52,531 bases of DNA from an uncultured Bartonella sp. GTDB taxonomy: Bacteria > Pseudomonadota > Alphaproteobacteria > Rhizobiales > Rhizobiaceae. A program made the position numbers and the translations under genes. Below are positions 37,136 through 46,719 of the stretch, piece by piece. Position 1 is the first letter of the stretch. Each line of letters starts with the position of its first letter. The stretch covers positions 1 through 52,531 of the forward strand of contig NZ_CALYQK010000008.1 of assembly GCF_945285465.1 (NCBI RefSeq), given 5' to 3'. The notes under the pieces are model-generated. The model was not told the origin of the DNA. It did not search any database and saw only the letters and a program-made list of their open reading frames with translations.

Positions 37136-39763
37136 TCAGCCCAATGTGCGCTGAACAATATCGGAAACATCGACCGAAAGGTTGGCGGTATCGGCAATTC
37201 TTTGCAATTCATTATAAAGTTTTGCCCGACGATTTTGTTCAAGCTGGCGCCAGGAACGGGTTGTGGTCAATAGGCGCGCGGCAAGCTGCGGATTTTCCTT
37301 GTCAACGGTCAATATAATATCGGCAAGGAATTTATAACCCTGCCCATCGCGACGATTGAAGCCGGTCTGGTTGGATGCGGCAAATGCGGCAATAAGTGCG
37401 CGTGTGCGGTTCGGGTTATCAAGTGAAAAGAGCGGGTGTTTCATCAGCTCTTTGACATGGTCGAGTGTTTTGCTGCCCGGTACGGTTGCCTGAACAGTAA
37501 ACCATTTATCCATAACGAGCGGGTCATGGCCATAACGTTTTTCAAAATCGGCAAGTGCTTCTTGCGCTTCATCGGATTGATCGAAGTGGTGAACAAGAAT
37601 AGCCAGCCCCGCCATCCTGTCAGTCATATTATCCGCATGGCTAAAAGCATTAAAAGCACGTTCAGGGCTATTTTCCGCTAATGAAAGATAGTCGAGAACA
37701 GTGTTTTTCAGTGCACGTTTGCCTGCTTGTTCGGCCGCCGGTGAATAGTGGCCACTTGTAGCCATTTTGTCGAATACAGTTAACAAAAGCGGCTTCAAAT
37801 GAGCGGCAAGCGAAACGATAAAAGACTGACGTACAGCAAAAATGCGGTCAGGGTCGATATCCTGCCCAATCATTCTGGCCAGTTCGACTTCTGATGGCAA
37901 TTGCAAGCATAAGGAGCGAAAAGCCGGTTCCAAAGTTTCATCATCTACGACGGCTTCAATCAGCTTTTGAAGTTTTTCTGGCATTGCCGGTTTTGCCGTT
38001 TTTTCGTCTTTGATTGCGTTGATTAAAGCTTGGCTAATTAGCTGGTTAAGCGATTGCCAGCGGTTGACCTCATCCGTGTCATAATTTGCACGGAAAGCAA
38101 TATCATCGGCGCTCTCGTCCATCTTCAAATTCACCGGTGCCGAAAAACCGCGCAAAAGCGACAAAACCGGCTTTTCAGAAAGATTACGAAGATGCACAGT
38201 CTGCTTTTTTTCGTTAAGAACAATTACATTGTTTTCGACATGATTGTCTGCCTGATAGGGCATATCCTTGCCATTTTTTCCCAAAAGTCCGAATGAAAGC
38301 GGAATAATCATCGGTTTTTTATCGGATTGGCCGGGAGTGTCAGGTAAAGTCTGCTCCAGATCAAGTGTCAGGACACCATCTTTATAATGGCTATTAACCG
38401 TCACTGTCGGCGTTCCGGCCTGTTCATACCACAACATAAATTGCGAAAAATCGCGACCGGAAACATCGGCAAAACAGGCTATAAAATCTTCTATTGTGCA
38501 AGCTTCGCCATCGTGGCGTTCAAAATACAAATCCATGCCTTTCCGAAAAAGTTGCTCTCCGAGCAAGGTATGTACCATGCGAACGACTTCTGCACCTTTT
38601 TCATAGACAGTTGTGGTGTAGAAGTTATTGATTTCACGATATTGGCGCGGCCGTACGGGGTGAGCCAGCGGGCCGGCATCTTCGGGAAATTGTGCAACTT
38701 TCAAAACACGCACGTCAGAGATACGATGAACAGGACGCGAACGCTGGTCAGACGAAAATTCCTGATCGCGATAGACAGTCAATCCCTCTTTCAAACAAAG
38801 CTGGAACCAATCACGACATGTGATACGGTCGCCTGTCCAGTTATGGAAATATTCATGGGCAATAACACGCTCGATTCCGGCATAGTCAAAATCTGTTGCT
38901 GTGCTCTTGTCGGCAAGAACATATTTGTCATTGAAAATATTGAGCCCTTTGTTTTCCATGGCACCCATATTAAAGTCCGACACGGCAACAATGTTGAAAA
39001 TATCAAGGTCATATTCGCGGCCAAAGCGTTGCTCGTCCCACCGCATTGCCCGTTTGAGCGAATCCATCGCATAGGCCGCGCGTTCTTTTTTGCCTTTTTC
39101 GACATAGATGCCAAGTTTTACCTTTCGGCCGGACATGGTGGTGAAACTATCATTGAGATGATCAAGTGTGCCGCCAACAAGGGCAAAAAGATAGCAAGGC
39201 TTTGGATGTGGATCATGCCAAACCGCATAATGGCGCCCGCCTTCCAGTTTGCCGCTTTCGACCAAATTGCCGTTGGCAAGAAGGATGGGTTCTGTTGTTT
39301 CATCGGCTTCTATGCGGGTTGTGAAAACAGAAAGGACATCCGGCCGGTCATAAAAATATGTTATCCGGCGAAATCCTTCCGGTTCGTTTTGTGTGCAATA
39401 AACGCCATTCGAGAGATAAAGCCCCATTAATTGGCGATTTTTTTTCGGGTTGATTTCGGTAACAATTTCTACAACAAAATTATCTTTCGGTGGATTGTAT
39501 ATTTCCAGTTTTTCAGGGCTGACAAAAAATTCTGATTGAGAAAGCTTGTTGCCATTGATGGCAACCGACAAGAGTTTCAATTCATCGCCGACAAGCACCA
39601 ATGGGCTGGCGGGTTTGGTTTTGTCGCGTCGTGACAACGAAAGTTTCGATTTCACGATTGTTTGTGTGGGGTGAAGGGAAAATGTAAGTTCGGTGGTTGA
39701 AATTGCATAGTCGGTCGGTGCGTAGTCTTCAAGACGGAAAACGGAATTGTCGTTGCTGGTCAT
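37136..39763 (-). CDS. pepN: Aminopeptidase N
   Basis: 875 residues, an M1 metallo-aminopeptidase that removes N-terminal residues from peptides in the cytosol. The substrate-binding GAMEN is at 267-271 and the zinc site is His303-Glu304-x2-His307 with Glu326 (HEYFHNW, then LKEGLTVYRDQEF). The gene is full length for the E. coli-type PepN group. No signal peptide is seen. It is divergent from the DMT transporter gene. Confidence 0.96.
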   Translation of the reverse strand: MTSNDNSVFRLEDYAPTDYAISTTELTFSLHPTQTIVKSKLSLSRRDKTKPASPLVLVGDELKLLSVAINGNKLSQSEFFVSPEKLEIYNPPKDNFVVEIVTEINPKKNRQLMGLYLSNGVYCTQNEPEGFRRITYFYDRPDVLSVFTTRIEADETTEPILLANGNLVESGKLEGGRHYAVWHDPHPKPCYLFALVGGTLDHLNDSFTTMSGRKVKLGIYVEKGKKERAAYAMDSLKRAMRWDEQRFGREYDLDIFNIVAVSDFNMGAMENKGLNIFNDKYVLADKSTATDFDYAGIERVIAHEYFHNWTGDRITCRDWFQLCLKEGLTVYRDQEFSSDQRSRPVHRISDVRVLKVAQFPEDAGPLAHPVRPRQYREINNFYTTTVYEKGAEVVRMVHTLLGEQLFRKGMDLYFERHDGEACTIEDFIACFADVSGRDFSQFMLWYEQAGTPTVTVNSHYKDGVLTLDLEQTLPDTPGQSDKKPMIIPLSFGLLGKNGKDMPYQADNHVENNVIVLNEKKQTVHLRNLSEKPVLSLLRGFSAPVNLKMDESADDIAFRANYDTDEVNRWQSLNQLISQALINAIKDEKTAKPAMPEKLQKLIEAVVDDETLEPAFRSLCLQLPSEVELARMIGQDIDPDRIFAVRQSFIVSLAAHLKPLLLTVFDKMATSGHYSPAAEQAGKRALKNTVLDYLSLAENSPERAFNAFSHADNMTDRMAGLAILVHHFDQSDEAQEALADFEKRYGHDPLVMDKWFTVQATVPGSKTLDHVKELMKHPLFSLDNPNRTRALIAAFAASNQTGFNRRDGQGYKFLADIILTVDKENPQLAARLLTTTRSWRQLEQNRRAKLYNELQRIADTANLSVDVSDIVQRTLG

Positions 39764-39992
39764 ATAAGATGCCTTTTTTATACAAGTTTCCTTTTAGTTA
39801 GGCGTATTTTTTCAATACGACAACCAGGTAAACAAAAAATGCGTCATGAAGCACTCCAATGTGATTGCAAAACCGGATTGCAAGTTGATGCCGAACGTTT
39901 TTAAAACTCTCGTCACATGTCGGCTAGAGCTATTTTAAACTTTATAAAAGCGTATATTGTAGACACTGCAAAATAGGCAACAATTACCACCT

Positions 39993-40991
39993 ATGTCGTT
40001 TTTAGCGTTCAATAACAGGAGAAAAGCTGTGCCACAACAAGCTGCGGACATTCCTCATGCCCCATCCGGCAATGTTATGCTCGGAATCTGGATGAAGATT
40101 TTGTCGGTTGCCTGTTTTGTTGTCATGTACAGTTTTCTGAAGGCAGCCAAAGGTGTTCCGGCAGGAGAGCTGAGTTTTTTCCGCTCTTTCTTTGGCATGG
40201 TGCCAATTATCGTATGGGTTATATCGTTAAAGCAATTATCCACTGTTCTTTACACAAAAAACATTACCGGTCATATTTTTCGCGGGATGTTTGGCACTTT
40301 TTCAATGTTATTCAGTTTTTACGCATTAACTTTGCTGCCACTTCCCGAAACAATTGCCATTGGTTACGGCGAACCACTCATTCTTGTGGTCTTGTGTGCT
40401 ATTTTTCTTCATGAAACAGTCTATTTCTACCGGTGGAGTGCCGTTATCGTCGGTCTTGTCGGCGTGTTGATTATTATCTGGCCGCGCCTCACCATTCTGG
40501 GCACGGCACAGGCCGATATCGGCGCCTCGATTGGTGCACTTTCAGCACTTGCTGCGGCCATTATGGCTGCCATTGCCATGCTTTTGGTGCGAAAACTGGT
40601 TTTTACCGAAAAGACAACGACGATTACACTCTATTTTATGATTACCTCGAGTATTATATCTCTGGTTACGGTGCCATTCGGATGGGTTGTCCCCAATTTT
40701 TATCAATTTATCATGCTGATTATGGCGGGACTTTCAGGTGGCATTGCACAGATTTTCATGACCCAAGCTTATCGCCATGCCGAACCTTCGACCGTTGCCC
40801 CGTTTGAATATACCTCTATGTTGTTAAGTTTGTTGAGTGGCTATTTCATCTTTGATGAAGTTCCCACCATTGCTATGCTATTTGGCGCAGCACTGGTAAT
40901 TGGGTCAGGCACATTCATTATCCTGCGGGAATCCCGGTTGAGAAGGAAAGAACACGACCACGGCAATGCTCTTTCCCATAGGCGTCGTTAA
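39993..40991 (+). CDS. DMT-superfamily (EamA) inner-membrane transporter
   Basis: 332 residues with about ten membrane helices arranged as two EamA repeats. The first repeat includes MYSFLKAAKGVPAGELSFFRSFFGMVPI and LLPLPETIAIGYGEPLI; the second includes GLSGGIAQIFMTQAYRHAEPSTVAPFEYTSML, typical of this family. Substrates of EamA carriers vary (amino acids, S-adenosylmethionine, drugs) and cannot be read from sequence. The first 25-30 residues are cytosolic and variable; later Met codons such as MLGIWMK are alternative starts. It ends convergently with the glycosylase gene. Confidence 0.9.
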   Translation: MSFLAFNNRRKAVPQQAADIPHAPSGNVMLGIWMKILSVACFVVMYSFLKAAKGVPAGELSFFRSFFGMVPIIVWVISLKQLSTVLYTKNITGHIFRGMFGTFSMLFSFYALTLLPLPETIAIGYGEPLILVVLCAIFLHETVYFYRWSAVIVGLVGVLIIIWPRLTILGTAQADIGASIGALSALAAAIMAAIAMLLVRKLVFTEKTTTITLYFMITSSIISLVTVPFGWVVPNFYQFIMLIMAGLSGGIAQIFMTQAYRHAEPSTVAPFEYTSMLLSLLSGYFIFDEVPTIAMLFGAALVIGSGTFIILRESRLRRKEHDHGNALSHRRR

Positions 40992-40998
40992 GACAGGG

Positions 40999-41817
40999 CT
41001 AATTCAAGTTATCAAGGGCGTTGCGCACTTCCAAAAAGTCGGTCCAGACAAGTTTTTTCTGGCTTGGTGTGCGTAAAAGATAGGCAGGATGGAACGTAGG
41101 CATGACCGGAATGGCCGTGCCGTTCTTTAGTTCATGGGAAAGCCATTTGCCGCGCCAGCGAATGATACCACCTTTTGTGCCCGTCAACACTTGCATCGCC
41201 GGTCCGCCCAGAGCAACCAGAATTTTTGGTGAGGCAAGCTCGATCTGTCGTTCGATAAACGGCCGACACAGTTCTGTTTCCATTGGCGTTGGTGTGCGAT
41301 TTCCCGGTGGCCGCCAGGCAATGACATTGGCAATATAAACATCTTTGCGTGTCAAACCGATGGCGGCAAGAATGCGATTTAACAATTGTCCCGAGCGACC
41401 GACAAAGGGGATGCCTTGCAAATCTTCATCCCGTCCGGGAGCTTCGCCGACAAGCATGAGTTTGGCGTTTGGCGATCCATCAGCAAAGCAGGTATTTTTG
41501 GCGGTCAGCTTCAATGTACAGCCGTTAAACGATTTTAATGCCTGACAAAGTTCGTCAAGATTATTGGCATTTTTTGCAAGTTCGGCTGCTGTTTCCAGTT
41601 GTCTATCAACCGGGATACGGGAAGACGGACGTGGATTGGATATTTGCAAGTCTTGGGATTGTTCCGGCATAGACGGAGAAAACGCAGGTTCTTTAGCGGT
41701 TTTTGACTGCTCAAAGCGGTCAAATGGTCTATCGGCAAGCGGCGTGTCAACGCCCGCTTCCTGATAGAAACTGAACAACTCTTGAAAAGAAATTGTCTGG
41801 TTTTGCCGTTTAGCCAT
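40999..41817 (-). CDS. Uracil-DNA glycosylase, family 4-like
   Basis: 272 residues from ATG 41817, with AAAGG just upstream; the in-frame ORF extends back to 41949, but homologues begin near MAKRQNQ. The catalytic block GEAPGRDEDLQGIPFVGRSGQLL is at about 124-146 and the HPAYLLR motif is near the C-terminus. It removes uracil from DNA. Family-4 enzymes hold a 4Fe-4S cluster on four cysteines. By spacing, Cys100 and Cys184 remain, but the other two positions are Phe97 and Trp168. The N-terminal 90 residues are low-complexity and extra. Confidence 0.9.
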   Translation of the reverse strand: MAKRQNQTISFQELFSFYQEAGVDTPLADRPFDRFEQSKTAKEPAFSPSMPEQSQDLQISNPRPSSRIPVDRQLETAAELAKNANNLDELCQALKSFNGCTLKLTAKNTCFADGSPNAKLMLVGEAPGRDEDLQGIPFVGRSGQLLNRILAAIGLTRKDVYIANVIAWRPPGNRTPTPMETELCRPFIERQIELASPKILVALGGPAMQVLTGTKGGIIRWRGKWLSHELKNGTAIPVMPTFHPAYLLRTPSQKKLVWTDFLEVRNALDNLN

Positions 41818-41932
41818 CATGACCTTTGCATTTCGCCTGATCTTAATGATTAGACCAAGCGATCTTCCCGTGCAAGCCACGATATTGGGCGTTTTTATTC
41901 TTTTGTTTATTCCATTACCGTGAGGTGTTCTA

Positions 41933-43042
41933 TTACCAAAGTGGCGCACCTTTTCTTTTTACCAGCAGTTCTGCGGCCTGTAAAAGTCTTGAATCGGGTG
42001 CTATGTGGCGAATGAACATCGACAAATCGCGACGCATGCGTTCTATCGGCCGGCGTTCAATGAAAGCTTCCATGCCAAGCGATTTCTCGCACAACGCCAA
42101 AATTCTGGCGCAGACATCTTCCATCTGGTTGTGGGCCAGCAGACAAGCGAGAACCGCATCATCGACGTTTTGTTCTGTCGGATGGCGGGAAGCATCATCG
42201 ACAAGACAAGCGGTTTTAAAAAGCATTGCCGAAGCCGCCAATGTTTCCGAGCGAGCTTTGGCAAGGCGGGTAAGCTGAAATGGGTCCTGAAGTCTATCCT
42301 TTTTGGCAAGCATGTCACGCCACGTATCAATGATTGCTTCGGCACCACCAAGATGGGTGACACTATGTCGCCAGACACCGCCGATATAATGTGGCTCGCT
42401 ATAAAAATCACCCGGATTGCCAAGAAGGTCGCTTTCTTTTATTTCTATTCCGGAAAAATCGAATGATCCTGTCAGAGTAGGGCGCATGCCTGAAGCATCC
42501 CAATATTCTATACTTTGACGCGCACTATCATTAACTTCAACCAATGCAAGCTGGTCTGCCTCATCCGCTATTTCATGGCATCGCACAATAGCAAATTCAA
42601 CCAGCCCTAATCCGGTAACAAGGCGTTTTTCACCATGCAACCGTATCTTCCCGTTTTGGAGGCGGCTGAATTTTAATGGTTGATTGAAACTTGCCCCCCA
42701 TACGCCTAATAAAGTGCCGTCTTTGACTTTATGGAATATGTTTTTGCGTAAACGGTTATTTGCGTGAAGGTGCACAAGGCGGACAGCGTGAAGGTGCCCT
42801 TCAAAAAGTCTTGCAAGTGAAAGGTTGGCTTTGCCTAACCGGCGCAAAAACGAAAAGCTTTCCTTTGTTTCTTCTTCATTGTTTGTAAAAGCCCAGTTAC
42901 GACCGCCAAATTTTTTTGGCAAACAGGCTATCAACGCACCATTTTCATCCAATCGTTGCAAATCTGCGGTAAGCCCGTATTCTTCCACGTGGTCGGCACT
43001 TTCCGTCAGCAGTTGAAACAAGGCATCATCATACATCGCCAT
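41933..43042 (-). CDS. Acyl-CoA dehydrogenase-like protein
   Basis: About 369 residues from ATG 43042 (MAMYDDALF); a TTG at 43060 is less likely. The fold elements of acyl-CoA dehydrogenases are present but divergent: an N-terminal helical part, a middle beta part with GVWGASFNQP and LHGEKRLVTGLG, and a C-terminal helical bundle with GGAEAIIDTWRD. The usual catalytic Glu is not evident by eye. In rhizobia similar proteins sit beside PIG-L deacetylase and glycosyltransferase genes, which are absent here. Substrate and activity are unknown. Confidence 0.75.
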   Translation of the reverse strand: MAMYDDALFQLLTESADHVEEYGLTADLQRLDENGALIACLPKKFGGRNWAFTNNEEETKESFSFLRRLGKANLSLARLFEGHLHAVRLVHLHANNRLRKNIFHKVKDGTLLGVWGASFNQPLKFSRLQNGKIRLHGEKRLVTGLGLVEFAIVRCHEIADEADQLALVEVNDSARQSIEYWDASGMRPTLTGSFDFSGIEIKESDLLGNPGDFYSEPHYIGGVWRHSVTHLGGAEAIIDTWRDMLAKKDRLQDPFQLTRLAKARSETLAASAMLFKTACLVDDASRHPTEQNVDDAVLACLLAHNQMEDVCARILALCEKSLGMEAFIERRPIERMRRDLSMFIRHIAPDSRLLQAAELLVKRKGAPLW

Positions 43043-43216
43043 TTTTTTCCATTTCAGCAAATAAGATTATTTTTCAAATCATTGTGTTTGAAGTTTAAAT
43101 GGCTGACATCTTTGAAATTTCAAAAATGATTTCAACTGATCGGCTATTACAGTAAGTGTAATCAAGTTTTATTTCACCAAATTCATGAAAGTGCCTAATT
43201 TACGCATAATGCTGTA

Positions 43217-44242
43217 TCAATTCCGATCATGTAAAAATTGGAATTCAACAAGCACGGGTAAATGATCCGAACCAATCGACGCTAAACGCCTGACAGCAAG
43301 AAGACGCACGCCCGGTGACAACAGCACCTGATCTATAGGTAATCCAAAAAGCGGGCGCGATATGTCAGGAAGCTTATAAGAAAGCCATGTCGGTCCGATG
43401 GCACCAATATGGTGGGTACCGGAAAATTTTTCGATAACTTTGACAGTGTTGCTCCATGTGACACTATTAAAGTCGCCAGCGACAATTGTCGGGCGATTTT
43501 GTTGAAATTCTCGCTTAAGATGCAGATCATCAACCAATTCGGCCAATTGACGGTTTTGACCGAACGGCCATGGCCAAGACAGATGCACTGAAACGATTTG
43601 AATAGCCGGTTCAGCCGTATCGGCGTGTTTTAATGACAGTTTGGCAAGATAGCCGCGTGTAGTTGATGCTTTATAGCAGCTTATGTCGGCAGGTGAAATA
43701 GCGCCAAAACGTTTGGCAAAATCCTTTGCCAACATAATTCCCGTCGCGCCGATAGAGTCATATTGTGGCAAACAGCCAACAACGGCAAATCCGTTTGCTG
43801 CCAAAAAAGCCTGCCAGTTTGGCGAAGCTTCCTGCACGGTCACAATGTCGGGCTTTTCTTTGGCAATAAGTGTCAATAGCTTTTCCGGCGTTTTGTTATC
43901 ATAACGTAAGTTGGTTTGCAGAAGTTTAAATACCGGAAGATGGTTTTCCTCCTCTTCGGGCAGGATTGCGCCATTATCGAAACTCAGATTGATTGCCATA
44001 ATGGCAAAGATGATCAAAACAAACCCTGGGCGTCTTGTCTTACCCGTTAATACCAGAGGAAATGACAGAACTATTATAGTCAGAGCAAGTGGAATGCGAA
44101 TGTCAGCCAGCGAGTCAAAGAAAGGGTGAAAGTCACAAAACAAGCTTGCAAAGAGCGGCAAAGTCAGAAAAGCGGTAACAAAAAACAATATCCGCGTGAA
44201 GTTTTTAAACCAACTTTTTGTAGGCGAGCCGTTGTCAGCCAT
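43217..44242 (-). CDS. Membrane-anchored endonuclease/exonuclease/phosphatase family protein
   Basis: 341 residues. Three membrane helices lie at about 18-90 (ILFFVTAFLTLPLFASLF and LALTIIVLSFPLVLTG among them). The C-terminal EEP domain shows QTNLR, VQEASPNW, HLSWPWPFG, VAGDFNSV and IGSDHLPV, the Mg2+-dependent active-site set. Relatives cleave DNA, phospholipids or phosphoesters; the substrate here is unknown. A 46-residue small membrane protein gene lies 48 nt upstream on the same strand. Confidence 0.9.
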   Translation of the reverse strand: MADNGSPTKSWFKNFTRILFFVTAFLTLPLFASLFCDFHPFFDSLADIRIPLALTIIVLSFPLVLTGKTRRPGFVLIIFAIMAINLSFDNGAILPEEEENHLPVFKLLQTNLRYDNKTPEKLLTLIAKEKPDIVTVQEASPNWQAFLAANGFAVVGCLPQYDSIGATGIMLAKDFAKRFGAISPADISCYKASTTRGYLAKLSLKHADTAEPAIQIVSVHLSWPWPFGQNRQLAELVDDLHLKREFQQNRPTIVAGDFNSVTWSNTVKVIEKFSGTHHIGAIGPTWLSYKLPDISRPLFGLPIDQVLLSPGVRLLAVRRLASIGSDHLPVLVEFQFLHDRN

Positions 44243-44290
44243 CTTAATAGAAAACGCAAATCACCAAGAGCCCATCCCTTTTATCAGATA

Positions 44291-44431
44291 TTATTGCGAT
44301 GCATTATCGGTTATGGGAGCAAAAATCGGTTTTGCAAATGCAGGAGTTTTGGCATGGAATAGGGCGAAAGCCAACAAGACGGCCATAAAAAATAGCGCTA
44401 GAAAGACGATGGAAAAACGACGAATCAACAT
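44291..44431 (-). CDS. Small membrane protein, 46 residues
   Basis: A short ORF read by hand: it starts at ATG 44431 behind GGGAG and ends with a TAA at 44293-44291. It reads MLIRRFSIVFLALFFMAV at the start, a basic residue pair followed by one hydrophobic helix, then a short polar tail (FAKPIFAPITDNASQ). It could be a signal-anchored peptide or a short secreted one. It lies 48 nt before the EEP-family gene and may be co-transcribed. I do not recognise the family. Confidence 0.5.
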   Translation of the reverse strand: MLIRRFSIVFLALFFMAVLLAFALFHAKTPAFAKPIFAPITDNASQ

Positions 44432-44756
44432 GGCCTAACTCCCTCTGTTAACTATATTGAATAAAATTTTTCGTTAAAAATATCTATCTCTATTTAGTGC
44501 TATTGGCGTATAAAATTTTTTAACTTTATTCATTTTGTCATATTTGCTGTTTTTGCATAATAAAAATTTTTCGACATGCAATCTGTTATGACAGAAATAT
44601 CGCCAACCGGATATACTGAGTATGAAAAAAACACAAGACCAGCTGTTGACACAACGGAAAAATGTTACACGCTGCATATGAAATAGAAAGCGCTTTGAGA
44701 TATTTTGTTGCCGCAAATGAGCCGATTTTCACCAAAAAAATGATTTTGGTGGAGAA
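44432..44756. other. AT-rich intergenic region
   Basis: 325 bases between the macro-domain gene and the small membrane protein gene. The only notable element is CACCAAAA (44730-44737) with TTTTGGTG (44744-44751), a perfect 8-bp inverted repeat just after the macro-domain stop. It may be a weak 3' hairpin. No credible ORF is present. Confidence 0.5.
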
Positions 44757-45284
44757 TTATTTTTGAGAAAAATTTTGCAATACGGTGTGATAGATATGTT
44801 CCATGGCTTTTGAAAAACAACAGAAAATGACCTTATTTGGAAATGTATTTTTTTCAAGAAAAGAAACGACAGTCGAAATGGCAATTTCAGCCGCCTGTTG
44901 TGCAGGATAGCCGTAAACTCCGGCGGAGATTGCCGGAAAAGCAATGGTTCTAAATTTATTTTCCCGAGCGATAATAAGAGAGTTTTCGTAGCAGGATTGA
45001 AGCTTTGCCGGTTCGTTATCAATACCGCCATACCAAATCGGTCCCACTGTATGGATGACGAAATATGCGGGCAGCAAATAGCCTTTGGTGAGTTTTGCCT
45101 CACCTGTCTTACAGCCATGCAACGTTTTACATTCCGCCAATAATCGGTCGCCGGCCGCTTTATGAATGGCGCCATCAACTCCACCGCCGCCAAGAAGTGT
45201 CGTATTTGCCGCATTGACAATAGCGTCAACATTCAAAGTCGTAATGTCTTGGCAAATAATAGAGATACGCGATCGCTCAATCAT
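44757..45284 (-). CDS. Macro-domain O-acetyl-ADP-ribose deacetylase (YmdB-like)
   Basis: 175 residues, a single macro domain. Ligand-binding features are [33 protein letters not shown] and [12 protein letters not shown]. The family removes O-acetyl-ADP-ribose or mono-ADP-ribose; E. coli YmdB also affects RNase III. It starts 32 nt after the thiD stop on the same strand, so it may be the last gene of the riboswitch-controlled thi unit, unless the hairpin at the thiD stop ends that transcript. Confidence 0.92.
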   Translation of the reverse strand: MIERSRISIICQDITTLNVDAIVNAANTTLLGGGGVDGAIHKAAGDRLLAECKTLHGCKTGEAKLTKGYLLPAYFVIHTVGPIWYGGIDNEPAKLQSCYENSLIIARENKFRTIAFPAISAGVYGYPAQQAAEIAISTVVSFLEKNTFPNKVIFCCFSKAMEHIYHTVLQNFSQK

Positions 45285-45306
45285 TGAATTTACGCTTTCT
45301 CGGCTT

Positions 45307-45335
45307 GGAAAATTTTTTAAAAATGCAAATTTTCC
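45307..45335 (-). repeat. AT-rich hairpin over the thiD stop codon
   Basis: GGAAAATTT (45307-45315) and AAATTTTCC (45327-45335) form a perfect 9-bp stem with an 11-nt loop around the TAA of thiD. The 3' side on the minus strand is not followed by T, so it is not a textbook terminator. It may tune read-through into the macro-domain gene. Confidence 0.4.
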
Positions 45336-46120
45336 GGGCGTTTCAATTTAATGGATTTATGCTTGTTCGTTAAGCGTTTTCTTTGTTTTAGTAACTGATA
45401 AACATAGGTTTTGGCAATTTTTACCGCGTTTTCTACCGGTTCACCTCTGGCAATCTGGCAAGCAATTGCTGTTGATAATAGACATCCTGTTCCGCGCATT
45501 GTTGCATGAAGGCGCGGAACCGAAAAATTTGTGACCTTGTCGGACGACACCAAACTATCGGTCGAAAATTCACCTTTTTCATGCCCCCCTTTTACAAGGA
45601 CATACTTTGTTCCTCGAGCGACGAGCTTTTTGGCCTGATCGATTGACTGATCATGGTTTTTCGAGACTGAAGTGCCGGTGAGTTGTGCAAGCTCGATAAG
45701 ATTGGGAGTAAGGAGATAGCAATGTTTGATAAAATCTTTGATAATTGTTTGGACTGTTGCCGCGTCGGCAAGCGCACCGCCCGACGAGGCCGTGATAACA
45801 GGGTCAAGCACAACCGGAATGGTTGAAAATTGCACAAGCACCTGACAAATCGCCTTTACGATTTCAACTGTTCCGGTCATTCCGACCTTTATTGCTGCAA
45901 TGTGGCCAGCATGGAGTGCGGCAAGCATTTGTCCGCTAATAATATCGGGAGTAACCGGCATTTTCTTGGCAACACCATAATCGTCTTGCACATTGACCGA
46001 AGTGACGGCGAGACCGACCGGTGTCGCAAAATGGTACGCCGTTTCGATATCACGGACAATACCGGCCCCTCCTGTCGGGTCAGTACCGGCGACTATAAGA
46101 ACTTTTGTTGCACGCGCCAT
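45317..46120 (-). CDS. thiD: Hydroxymethylpyrimidine/phosphomethylpyrimidine kinase
   Basis: 267 residues from ATG 46120 ([12 protein letters not shown]), with AGAAG upstream. It phosphorylates HMP and HMP-P for thiamine assembly. Motifs are [40 protein letters not shown] and [13 protein letters not shown] (anion hole). Longer in-frame starts to 46141 exist. The 5' end overlaps thiE by about 28 nt. With ThiE, it allows salvage of the pyrimidine even without thiC. Confidence 0.96.
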   Translation of the reverse strand: MARATKVLIVAGTDPTGGAGIVRDIETAYHFATPVGLAVTSVNVQDDYGVAKKMPVTPDIISGQMLAALHAGHIAAIKVGMTGTVEIVKAICQVLVQFSTIPVVLDPVITASSGGALADAATVQTIIKDFIKHCYLLTPNLIELAQLTGTSVSKNHDQSIDQAKKLVARGTKYVLVKGGHEKGEFSTDSLVSSDKVTNFSVPRLHATMRGTGCLLSTAIACQIARGEPVENAVKIAKTYVYQLLKQRKRLTNKHKSIKLKRPENLHF

Positions 46121-46719
46121 TCGTCTGTTGCTTCTAACCACTGTTTAACACGATTGTCCGGATCTTCATTCAAGATAATGTCGGTCACTACGGCCGCACT
46201 ATCGGCACCTGCCGCCAATGCCGCTTTGGCACGATCAGGAGTAAGACCACCAATGGCGACCAATGGTAAATTGCCAATAAGCTTTTTCCACTGCGCGACC
46301 TTTTCCAGGCCTTGCGGTTGCCATTTCATTTTCTTCAGAATTGTTTGGTAAACGGGGCCGAGTGCGATATAGTCCGGTTTTGCAGCAAGTGCATTATTCA
46401 GCTCGCTTATATCGTGGGTACTGATGCCGAGTTTTAGCCCGGCAGTTTTTATTGCCTGAAGATTTGCGTCAATCAGATCTTCTTGACCGAGGTGGACAAA
46501 ATCGCATTTTTCTTCAATAGCGATTTTCCAATAATCGTTAATGATGAGCTGACAGCCGAACTGTTTGCAAATGAGTTTGGCACGCTGAATGTGGTGACGA
46601 AGTAGACTATGTGGCACGTCTTTCATCCGCAACTGCACAAGTTTAACACCAAGCGGTATTAAACGCTCTATCCAGTCAGCACTATCGACAATGAGATAAA
46701 ATGGATCAAGTTTGGTCAA
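46093..46719 (-). CDS. thiE: Thiamine-phosphate synthase
   Basis: 208 residues. It joins HMP-PP and thiazole phosphate to thiamine phosphate in the cytosol. Family marks include QLRMKDV (pyrophosphate site), [40 protein letters not shown] and [11 protein letters not shown]. The ATG overlaps the thiG stop (ATGA), so the two are translated together. Confidence 0.96.
   Translation of the reverse strand: MTKLDPFYLIVDSADWIERLIPLGVKLVQLRMKDVPHSLLRHHIQRAKLICKQFGCQLIINDYWKIAIEEKCDFVHLGQEDLIDANLQAIKTAGLKLGISTHDISELNNALAAKPDYIALGPVYQTILKKMKWQPQGLEKVAQWKKLIGNLPLVAIGGLTPDRAKAALAAGADSAAVVTDIILNEDPDNRVKQWLEATDEWRVQQKFL

Noticed and set aside
38387-39430. A 347-residue plus-strand open frame opposite pepN
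   Set aside because: It lies entirely antisense to the clear aminopeptidase N gene and is an open-frame shadow of its codon use; it has no family signature.
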